NCBI GenBank assembly: GCA_021442155.1
Contig: JAKCPB010000363.1
Coordinates: 1 to 64,000 of the forward strand
Length of the DNA: 64,000 nucleotides
Direction of reading: 5' to 3'
From: Cymbidium sinense
Lineage: Eukaryota > Streptophyta > Magnoliopsida > Asparagales > Orchidaceae
In this document: one piece after another, positions 35,641 to 46,080 of the stretch
How positions within the stretch are numbered: the first letter of the stretch is position 1
How the letters are laid out: each line of letters opens with the position of its first letter
Position numbers and translations under genes: made by a program
The notes under the pieces: generated by a model
The model's input: only the letters and a program-made list of their open reading frames with translations
The model's database searches: none
Told to the model about the DNA's origin: nothing

Positions 35641-35654
35641 ATATGAATGAGGGC

Positions 35655-35693
35655 AATGAATGCATCATGTCCAATCGACATGACACATTCATT
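35655..35693. repeat. 17-position hairpin near the U3 end of the inverted LTR copy
   Basis: AATGAATGCATCATGTC and GACATGACACATTCATT flank loop CAATC; 15 of 17 positions pair. It corresponds to 32751-32781. Confidence 0.8.
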
Positions 35694-35714
35694 GGAGGTA
35701 ATTATTCGCATATG

Positions 35715-35778
35715 AAAAAAAAAATAAAAATAAAAATAAAAATAATAAAATAAAAATAATAATGCAAAAAAAAAAAAA
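35715..35778. repeat. A-rich AAAAT/AAT simple repeat
   Basis: Runs of A separated by single T, grading into a 12-A run. Confidence 0.9.
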
Positions 35779-35951
35779 TTTGAGCTACAATGTCTGGTCC
35801 TATGTTCTTGGCCAGAGCCTTGCCTTAACCTTCTAGAAGGGTAACTGCCAAAGCTATCTGTCAAAATTATGGTATAACGCCTCGACACTATGATCATGGC
35901 TCCAAAGTTTTGCACTAATTGTTGAGAGAGAATAGTTATAGGGAACACTAT

Positions 35952-35959
35952 TATAAATA
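35952..35959 (+). promoter_or_regulatory. TATA box of family-2 LTR (right copy)
   Basis: TATAAATA on the + strand, in a context conserved with the inverted copy at 32457-32464. A probable start lies about 30 bases downstream near TCCACTCTTAG. Confidence 0.55.
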
Positions 35960-37079
35960 GGGTGTCCAGTCCACTCTTAGAGGTCCTCTCTTTCTGACCC
36001 CCCTCCCCCTCTTGACTCTCTCTCTTTCTACTGACATTCATTCTCACTTCCTAAGAAGCCATCATCTCCAAGTTAAAGGAACGCTGTAAACTCTAGAATT
36101 CAGAAACTCGAAGACCCTCTGCCATTGAACTTAATTCTGGGGTGAGAAGAAAAACTGTCCCCTCCATTGATCTTAGATCCAAAATAAGGGAGAAGAATAT
36201 TTTACACTAAATTAATAAAAATATAGCATTACTAAAGTATCATTCTGCCAAAATTTTTATAAAAATTATATAAATATTTAAGAATTCAGTTCAATACGTG
36301 CATTTCCTTCCCACAGCATCGATGTGCCATGGCACTAGCGCTGAGGCACTAGAGGATCTTCCCATAGTACCAAAGGGCCAGAATCTAGCATCGAGATGCC
36401 AAGCTCTCTGAATTAAAATCTTAGGTGATCTGCCTCATAGTGCCGAGGCCTCATGAGACCAACATCGAGGCTCTAAGATATCAAAAATAAAATCTTATGG
36501 GATTTGCCCCGCAGTGTCGAGGCGTTATGGCACCAGGGTCGAGGAGCCAAGGGATCTACCTCACAGTGTCAAGACACCATGGTACCAACATCGAGGCATT
36601 AAGGGATGCCAATAGCGGTGCTAGAATCCATCGTCGAGGCACTAGGTTCTCATAAATGAAATTTTCTTGGATCGCCCAAAGATGCCATGGCAACGCCAAG
36701 ATGCTAGGCTCTCGATGAAATATTCAACCATTTTCCATAAAGCAGAGGTGCCATGGTACAAACCTTAAGGGATCTTACCCCATAACACCGATGCACTAGA
36801 ACTCAGCGTCGAGGTGCCAAGCTCTCGGGTTTCAATCTCTTAATACAACGCCTAGGCTCTATACCTCCAACGCTAAGGCACCATCCAACATATCAAACTG
36901 ATTAGTAATTAAAATGCCACAGTGTTACCCATGTGGCATCGAGGGCATTGTGCTTTACAATGCTATACATATAAATCTATCAAAATGCCACCTCTATATA
37001 CTAAGGCACCATTGTGATATCGAGGAACATTTACCACATAGATCCTTCATACCTTTAAACTAAATTTATATCTTCATTC

Positions 37080-37840
37080 TCCAGCAAACATCAATATATT
37101 CATCCATTATGTGGACAAATCCATATTGTTTGGAATTCCAAAGGGATATAAGCCTAGTCTTCTATCCGTTCGCCATGCGAACATCTCATATTTTGTTCAC
37201 CATGCAAATAACAATATATCTGTCCAACATGTGGATAAATCCATATAATTTAACCTTCCAAAGGGATGTAAGCTCAATCTTCTATTTGTTTGTCAACAAC
37301 CCTTATGTGTTCACCATGTGAACATCTATATAATTAACTTTCTAAAGAGATGTAAGTCCAATCTTCTATCGATTTTCCATGTGGACAACCCTTATATATT
37401 TTCCATATGAACATCTACATAATTTTGGCATTCCAAAGGGCTATAAGCCTAGTATTTTATCCGTTCTCTATGCAAATATCTCATAATTCATTTACCATGT
37501 GAATAATAATATATCCATCCACCATGTGGATAAATCCATATAATTTAGCATTCCAAAATTATGTAACCCTAATCTTTTATCTGTTCACTATGCGAACAAC
37601 CCTTATATGTTGACCATATGAACATCTACAAAATCTAGCATTCCAAGGGGATGTAAGCTCAATCTTCTATCTGTTCATCATGAGAACAACCTCTATATGT
37701 TCACTATGTGAAGATCTACATAATTCTGACATTTTAAAGATATATAAGCCCATTCTACATCTATTCATCATGTGAACAACCTTATATTTGTTTTCCATGC
37801 ACCCTTACATTTGTTCATGATGTGAGCACTATATATCTAT
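37080..37840. repeat. degenerate tandem repeat with co-varying short hairpins (right copy)
   Basis: Units of about 120-145 bp share TTCCAAAGGGATGTAAGC, TCTTCTATCTGTTC and ACATCTACATAATT. Each has one or two palindromic cores on the pattern GTTCxC-CAT-GxGAAC: GTTCGC-CAT-GCGAAC at 37168-37182, GTTCAC-CAT-GTGAAC at 37309-37323, and imperfect versions at 37583-37597, 37609-37623 and near 37675. It is the inverted counterpart of 29400-29960. Confidence 0.8.
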
Positions 37841-37999
37841 TTTCCATGCCAACACCCTCCCCGATTGGGTCTCACGGTTGGGTCTGGGTTGCTAAAATCT
37901 AATTTCACATTGATGATGGCCATGTTGATTGAATATTACAACCAGAGAGGATATCTTTAAATAAAATAAAGTCTATTATTCAAATTAATTTAAGCCAAA

Positions 38000-38533
38000 T
38001 AATCATTCACCCCATCCATCATTATTTGTCAAGGATGACAAGTTAAGAAAATATTAGCTCACAAAAGAGTTAATATCAAATTAAATATACATGTATATTT
38101 AAACTCAAATAATCTCACACTAGTAAGAATGTGGCTTGTGTCCTCTATATTTGTGGCTTTGTTATTAAATGAAACCATATAAAATGTAGATATGATAAGT
38201 TCCCTCTGACCGGGTGATTTAGCTCTCCTAAATAGCTCTACTATATTACGGTTATGGAAATAACCCGTATATTTTGTAATGGCTTTATTACTTAAGTTAT
38301 AAATTATAGAATATATTTGATAGACATAAAACCTTATGTTAGCTAAGGTTGACTTAAAATTTGTCTTTTTAGACAAACTCCATCCTAGGTCTACTAAAAT
38401 ATATTGGATGATGCAATCCATATGAGACAAATTCTTTGGTCAACTACCTCTTGTAAAGGGACCATGACAACCCAGGATAACATAAATATGGGATATTGAT
38501 CGGGTGCATCATCATTCCCACCAAACATATGTG
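38000..38533. other. AT-rich DNA left of the giant retrotransposon
   Basis: No gene is recognised; the minus frames at 38059-38615 have no recognisable domain. The sequence immediately before the LTR is ATGTG (38529-38533), which would be the target duplication to look for beyond the window. Confidence 0.35.
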
Positions 38534-41500
38534 TGGGTGAATTTTTATTCTCATCTCCATCTAAAATAATGTGATGAATTAGATGAAAATAAGAATAAAA
38601 CTCCTTGTTGGACACTATGTAGATCTGCAGATATTCTTATTAGGGTGATTAGGTATGACATTGAGGAATGATGTACTATCTTGAGAGATAGAAGTCACCA
38701 TCCTACAATGGACCTAATCACCTTAATAAGGACTCCTAAGGACTATGGGTCTTCATATGTACTAGAAATTCTTCCCATACTTTACATGAAAAAGTAAAGT
38801 AGGGTTTATTTTAAAGCGGGTTTTGTTAAGTTCCCTATGGAAGCAAGTCCCCATAGTTAATTACATCTTAGAAAATGAGATTCCTTAAGAATACTCTCGA
38901 TTAAGATAATTGATCATTGTCTCCAAAAAATTTCAAAGATATGTCTATCAATCAATTGGTTTATTTTTGGAAGATCAAGTGGGATTGATCAAGAATAGAG
39001 AGTTATTATTGAAACCAAAAAGATATAAGTAGGGGATGCTTATGATACTAGGAAGCCTAGTAAGCACCCCAAACTATCCTATAGTTGGGATTTATATTTT
39101 TGAAATTTAAAGAGCATTTATTATTTGAGTTGAATTTTTATTAGAAATCTAAGACTTACAATTCCATGATACAAGATCATGAAAATACTTAAGAGGTGAG
39201 GATTTATGCTTGTAGCCCACAAAAGAAAATAACAACCTTAGATCCTAAATCTAGGGAGCTTTGGTGAGGGACAAGGCACGATTTAAATCAAAGGTGAAAA
39301 TAGGTGTATGGTCTCCAGAGAGGATAAACCACCCAAATGTTTGGACTTACAACCACCTGGGGGTGGCCCCCAACTAACTCCTCCTATGATTTTAAATACA
39401 TGTAGGCAAGTCTTATACTTTTGCAAGATAGCTAAGCTGTTATTTATTTAGAAGGAAGCTAAGTCTTTCAACTTACTCCCTAAGAGACTAGATCATGTAG
39501 GGCCTGATTAATGACTTAAATCTAATGCTAATTTTGTTTACTTTTTTATTTTCTTTTTTGGATAGTTCATTTGACACAGGCTATGAGATTCATATGCCTA
39601 ATGCATTAGAAATTGGTTATGGGCCAAAATCAGCAAGAAGGAGGTGAGTTTCCACTATGGCTCTTAAAGGTCAAGCCATGTTCTCGGCAAAAGTGGAAGC
39701 CCATCATAATAAGAGTGAAACAAGATGCTTTTTTATGTGATGTACAACATCCAATTAAGGGATTGCTAATTCTTTTATCTTGATTTATAACCTAGGCTTT
39801 AGGTGAGGTTATGAGTTATTGATTTTAATTTTGAGTTGATTAGATAGAAATTTATTTTCCTAGAGCCTAATCTTATCCAGGCCATTCAACAAAGTAAGGA
39901 AGAAATTAGGAAAAAACATGTCATCTTAATGCACAAGCTAAACAAACATCAAATAATTTATAAAGCTAGCACAAAAGAATAAATGGCCTTTGTGGTCGAC
40001 CTCCACCACACAAACTTGAAAAGAAATTGGATAGCTGAGCTCTACCTTTATACCACCCAGATTATAAATGAATTAATTACAATCAAAATGAATTCATGTT
40101 ATGGGGGTCTTTATTCTTCATTCTTCTTTCTTCTTTCTTCATTTCTTCTTTTCTTTCTTTCTTTTCGTTGGTTTGGATGTAGTTTGCTCCAAGGCTTCAC
40201 ATGGTGTATAAGACCTAATCTTATGACCAATGTTCATCCTAATCTCTCATAACATTCATTCCAAATCCTAATTGCAAAATTACATGAAAATTGAAAAAAA
40301 GTAAATTTAACATGAACCTGCAAAATAGAGATTAGCTAAACAAACCACACAATCAGTATATATATGGATAAATTGGACTTAACATCCCATGGGTAACCAC
40401 ACGCCTAATTTGGATTATGCATAGGGGTATAAGCAACCTACAACAAAAAAGCATTTATTATTTTTATTATAGTGCCTTAAGCACAATCCCATAGAAGATA
40501 ATGATTAGACTAAGATCGTCCTACCATTCAGTCTATGCACATACACCCTAACATCCGATTAAAATATTTCATCACAAAATAAAATCGCAAACCATGCAGT
40601 CTAACATTGGACTAGAAATGGTGACTTAGCCTAATGTGTGCCATTTAAGGCTTGTGTGGTATGACTTAACTAGGCTTTAAGGTTAAGATTTTCTAAGTAT
40701 GAAAAGGTTCAACTTAGAGGGTGGTTTTATTTAAGTGATTTAGTTGATTTGCTAATTTTATTTTATGATTTGATTTGGTTTGAATGAACCTACACTTAAT
40801 TACTAAGTATTATAAAGAGAGAAAAAGAGAAGAGAACTTCTCTTTCCTCCCTACCTTAAGTAATTTCTAAGGTAGATTCATTAGTGATTTTTGTTTAGTG
40901 AATATTTTGTTATGTGTTTTAATTAATCCTAAGTTTAGATTTTCTCTAAATAAACCTCATCAATAAGAAATGCATTTTAAGATTAATTAAAGTGAATTAC
41001 TATCACAAAACACACAACACTTTATTTCTTTCTAACATGTGTATCATGCATATGAATAAATTCTAAGCATATCTATACATACAAATGTAAATATTTAGCA
41101 CACCTTAATGATGAATGCTAAGAGATGTTGCTTAAGAAAATTTGGATGCTTCATGATGCATGATTTTGTTAAGTAGAAAAGAGAGGGATTCTTTTATCCA
41201 TTAATCAAATGCACATTTACATGTATGAAGAGATATAAGTGAGTACGACACCATTATTTTCTACACTAAAGTTATAAGGTATAAAACCTTCTTAGGGCTA
41301 CTTAAAAACCTCAACCCGAGATGTCATAATATACCACTTTTCTTAAATATGCATGTACAAAAGCAAATGGATGGATGAAGAATCATGCAAAAGATTTATG
41401 TTTGTTTGTTTTGATTTGTTGATTGTTTAATTTATATGTGCAATATGAAGATCCTTCTTAATTCATGACATGGGAATGCATAGGATAAATTTAAGCAATT

Positions 41501-43894
41501 GTTATGTTCTTTCAAAAGGAACTATACACTTTGCAAATCCTATACAAATCATGATAAGAGAGAGAAGAAAATCACATAACACATTTTAAGCTATATTCAC
41601 ATGCAAGCTTATAAATACTTATAAGTAGTATACATTCATTTATAGTCTTTGATTTATAAGTTTTGAAAATAATCTTTTGATTTAATAGTGATAATAGCCA
41701 CTCATATTCTTACTTGAGCCAAAACTTGCAATTTGACATAAAGGAAACCTTTCATTTATTTTAATTTTTCAAAAGATATGAATGCATGATTCTCATATGA
41801 CACACAACATTTAGCATGCTTTGAAAAATAAAGTGATGTAAGCATGTAACTTCATTCACCCTAATTAATTCCTAAAGACAATCTTATGAAATAAGATCAT
41901 TTAAAGAGAATCAAAATTGTTTGAAGAGATCTTTTTATTTTTGTTTGAATTTGATTTGATTTTATTTAGGGAGTGTGAAAAAAGGTTTGCTGGTCCTAAC
42001 CCATCTCCCATATGTATGAATTGATTTAGTTTGAGTTTAGAACCATTACATTGATTTTATATTTTTTTAGGTTATGGTGTAAATTAAATTCATTAATTAC
42101 CCCTTACCTACATCACTTTAACATAATTAACCTAACAATTATGAGCCAACATATGATATGCAACCACATTGAATGTAAATCAGCAATGCACCTAGGAAAG
42201 AAAGGGGACTAATGTAATTGGCTCACAATTATTGATTAATTAAGCTAAAGGGTTTAATTAAGTATTTTCATAACCTTCCCATACATGTGAGTTGGATATG
42301 ATTTTCTTAAATCAATCTTAGGCCTTTGAACTCCTAAGGATCTACCCAGTGAGGATTAAGTTCAAATTGATTTTGAAGTTTGATTACACTAATTAAGAAA
42401 ATCATTAATAGATTAATCCTTAATTAGGTTTGTAAGGAAGAAGGGGTTTAGAGAATAACTTGGGAAAATATCCCAAACCATTCCATAAACCTTCTATTCA
42501 CTTAAATAATATTTAATTATCTTAATTGATTAAACCATTGTTCATGCTTAATTAATTACATAAGAGAGTGATTAGGGATTCATTAATTGATTTCCCTAAT
42601 TAACTCATTAATAAAATCCAAGAAAATTAGAGGAGGAAGTCATCCCACTAAATATGCCTGAAGTTTGGAATTAATTGAAGTCATTAGAGTAATTAGGGTT
42701 ATTAAGTTTCCAAATAACTAATTAAGAAAAATTCACTATTTAAAATCAACTAGAAACAATTTTATATTATTCCCTGAATTATCTTTAAAATGAGCTATAA
42801 TTTTCTACATTTAATTTGAATATTTGAAGTTTTAGTGATTATTAGATAATTAAAGCCTAATTAATTAACTAATCTGTCGGCCATATGGGGCTCTGCGGTG
42901 CTTTCCATGGCGTGATTGGATTGGTTATTTAATTATCAAATCATATGCGCATCGGTTGGCGGTGCTACATTTCTCCTTGGACCGTCAATCAAAGATCGAT
43001 GGTTAGATTAAACTCGGTTTGGGGTAAAATCATTAGATCTAATGGATCAAGGCGTCCATGCAAAACACGCGGGATGGACGGTCCATGATTCATCTACCCA
43101 CCAGGAGACATAGGTCCGTCTCCAAGGCTTGATCCGAGTTCACTTGAGCTAGGATTCAACCCACACCATCAAGAGGTATGGGGAAGAACATGCAATAGTC
43201 AAATTCAATTAGGATTAAAATTCCTTTCACAAAAGACCAAAGAAACTTCTCCCTAAGCTCGATTTTGAAGCATACCTTACCAGAGGATATCACCAATGCT
43301 TCCAAACATTGAGGTAGCTTCATCTAGTGGAGACGAAGCCCTGTTGAAGGTTTGAAGGCTTAAGATGAAGTGGATCTTCTTATTGACCAAAGCACCCTTC
43401 AATGGCTTGCGGGTTTGATCAAACTCCTCTTCCTATGGCTTGGATGCTTGGGATTTGATGGTTGAGCTTGATTGGGTCATCGATGGTGCTTTCAAGAAGA
43501 ATTGAACTTTATGGAGAATTGGCTAAGTTGGAAATCTCCCTCACTCCCTATTTTTGGCTTAGGAAAATTGAGAAGAATTATGAAGAGCTTAGGAAATGCT
43601 TGAGAAGCTTGGGAGCTTCCTCAGTTCCTTGACTCAATCAACAATAGTGATCTCTAATGAATTGGAATGAGGGGGAGTATATCTCCCCCTACTTGAATTG
43701 GACGGCTATGAGCTTACATGCCATTTTGATTAAATTAGTTTGATTGAATGAGTTTGTTAGGTTGTCAGGGGTGCCATGTGATTCGATTTTGGTAGGGGAG
43801 TGTAGTGGAGGAGTTGTCCATGTGCTAAATGAGGATGTGAGGGATTCCATGTGAAGACTTTCCATTATGTAGGTCAGTTTTGGCTGACACAAAC
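38534..43894 (-). repeat. long terminal repeat, 3' LTR of the minus-strand element (minimum extent)
   Basis: Starts TGGGTGAATTTTTATTC and aligns with 58696-64000 throughout, including CATCCTACAATGGACCTAAT, the pyrimidine tract at 40110-40165, TCATGCATATGAATAAAT and the GTGCCATGTG part near 43768. Position 43894 corresponds to the window end in the other copy, so the true right end lies further right, perhaps beyond 45 kb. It is non-coding. Confidence 0.88.
43670..43690 (-). promoter_or_regulatory. candidate LTR promoter: TATAT inside a G/C inverted repeat
   Basis: AGGGGGAG (43670-43677) and CTCCCCCT (43683-43690) form a perfect 8-bp inverted repeat around TATAT. The other LTR has GGGAG-TATAA-CTCCC at 63784-63798. 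Position at the right of the LTR agrees with a promoter for leftward transcription, as in the family-2 copies. This is inference from sequence only. Confidence 0.35.
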
Positions 43895-45660
43895 CCATTG
43901 GTCATGTGCACCACTCCCAGTGTCCAAATGGACTAAGAGGATTCCAAGTGGTGAAGAAAATGATCAAATTCCAAGTGAATTTGATCATATACTTTGACCT
44001 AGGGTAAAATAGTCATTTAGCTTTAATTTCAATTTGGGCAGATTTAGAATAGTTCGAAATTGGGTTGGGCCAAATTTCAAGAAATTTTGAGTTGATTTGA
44101 TATGATTTGGCTCATGTTGACCCATTTAGATCAAAATTGGGTCAAACCAAGGTTGGGACAAGTTCATATGACCATTTGGAGTGGTTTGGTATCATTGGTT
44201 TGGTTCAATTTGATTTATATTTGATTTTGGTTCATTTGAATTCACTTAGGTCAAATGGGTCAAGTCAACAATTTGATTATTGACCTGATTAGGTTAGGTC
44301 ATGGGTTGGTTTAGGTTTGGTTGGTCATTTGAAATGTTTTGCAAGCTTTGGTTTCAATCAATTTTGTTTTGATTTGATTTTGGCTTGATTTGACCTTTTA
44401 GGTCAAATTGGGTTTATGGTCAATTGAGCTAGGTTGAGTCTAGTTAGCCAATTGAGACTTTGGTGAAGTTCAACAATGATTTAGAATTTGACCCATTGGT
44501 TGCAATCAATTTGACTTAGATCAATATTTGACCCATTTTGACCTTTTAGGTCAACTTGGGTCAACTTGAGTTAAGTGGCCGATTAGGCTAGGTTTGGCTC
44601 AAATGATGACTTGGTGAAGTTCAAACATTGATTTATGTAGGTCTATATCAATGGTTTCAATCAATTTGGCCTATGGTGGATTTTGGCTAGTTTATGTTTC
44701 ATTTGGGCTAACTGTTGACTTGGTCAGGTTTGACTTGGTTTAACCCAATTTTGGTGATTGATCATCCTAGGGTGATTGTTGCTCACAATGTGAGGCTTAG
44801 GTGGGCTTAGTTCAATCCAATTTGGGTAGGATTAAAATTTGGCTCAAAAAGGTGCTTTAGGTCACTTTGGGTCAAGTGAGCCTAAATGGATTAATGGCTT
44901 GATCAAGGCTTGATTTAAGTTTAGAACTCACATATGGACTTATGATTGAAATATAAATCCATGCAAGTGATTTGGAGTCAAATGGGTTTTCATTTGACAA
45001 TTTCAAGTTCAAAAGGTGAGCATGTTGATTTAGTTAGTTTGATTTTGATTTGATTGAAGTTTGTGTTTATATTTGGATTCATGATTGAAGGGTTGATTGA
45101 ATCATGAATAAAATCCATGGGTTTGGATTGATTTGAGTTTAATTTTGCTAAGTTCAAGAATTTGACTTGAAAGAGCTTAGGTTGGATTTTAGTTAGATTT
45201 GGGTTTTAGTTTTGAATTTATTTTGGTCATTTGAATTTGAATTTATATTTCATTTATATTTTTGAATATAAATGAGAATATAAATGAGTTATGAGAATCT
45301 CTTGAGTTTGAAGTGATTTGGATTTGATTTGAGCTAAGTCCATAAGATGAAGTCAAAGTGACTTAGGAAAGATTTTGGATTTGATTTAGGATTTGGATTT
45401 CAATCATTTGATTTTTGATTTGAATTTTGGAATTGATTTTTGATTTGAGAAAATCAATTGAGTTGAGATTGATTTGAGTTTAAGGTTGATTTGAATTTGG
45501 TTTGAGCTAAGTCCATAAGATGAAATCAAAATGGCTTAAGAAAGATTTTTTGGATTTGATGATTTGAGAAGAGTCATTTAATTGGAATTTGATTTGAATT
45601 TGATTTGGAATTGATTTGAGTTTGAAGTTGACTTGAAGGAAGGAAGCAAGGATTTGGCTC
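43895..45660 (-). other. strand-asymmetric, low-complexity LTR or adjacent sequence
   Basis: The + strand is rich in G and T and poor in C, with endless variants of GGTCAATTTGGGTTGATTTGA; the element's own strand is therefore A/C-rich. No coding homology. It is either the rest of the LTR (U3) or 3' untranslated DNA of the element. Confidence 0.5.
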
Positions 45661-46080
45661 AAGCTATAGGGTAGGCATGGTTTCCTAATACCCCTGAGGC
45701 ATAACCTATTCTATGGCTAACTCTCCAAGTCTCTAAAGTTAGGTCAAGTGTTCACCTAATCACTAGAAGTGTCTTAAGACTAAGAAACTCTTAATGTTTA
45801 AGGGTCCTATCTAAGATGAGAAGTTGAGAGCTCATTATAAAATGAGATCAACAAAGGGCACAGGTGTGGTGTGACAAGGCATATCACACATATTAGTGTT
45901 TGAGATGATCAACAACATTCAAGCGATCAGCATAACATAAATGATCTACTCCAAACCAGGTGTAGAAGGAATCAAGAGCTTAGTGCAATGTGACTCTACT
46001 CATGTCAAAAACATAAGAGAGTGAAGGAGGAATCCATTAGGGATTGAAGATGTGAACCTTCTACTAAAGGAAAATTTTCA
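45661..46080. other. element 3' region, nothing recognised
   Basis: Untranslated retrotransposon DNA between the low-complexity zone and the interspersed repeats. No polypurine tract could be fixed. Confidence 0.3.

Larger units (their letters stand above)
35640..38000 (+). mobile_element. LTR-like block, family 2, plus orientation (right, inverted copy)
   Basis: Between about 35800 and 36220 this is the reverse complement of 32190-32700 (for example TTATAAATAG with GTCCAC downstream, and TGATCTTAGATCC against GATCTAAGATTA). From 36300 to 37050 it shares GGCACCATGG/GCGTCGAGG-type motifs, inverted, with 30000-30180 and 31970-32110. From 37080 to 37840 it carries the inverted hairpin-bearing repeat. 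TATA at 35952 directs transcription rightward into the pyrimidine-rich leader CCCCCTCCCCCTCTTGAC. Ends are approximate. Confidence 0.55.

Noticed and set aside
35637..36047. 136-aa minus frame with a Phe/Tyr-rich stretch
   Set aside because: The hydrophobic stretch comes from the AAAAT simple repeat, and the region is an LTR promoter and leader.
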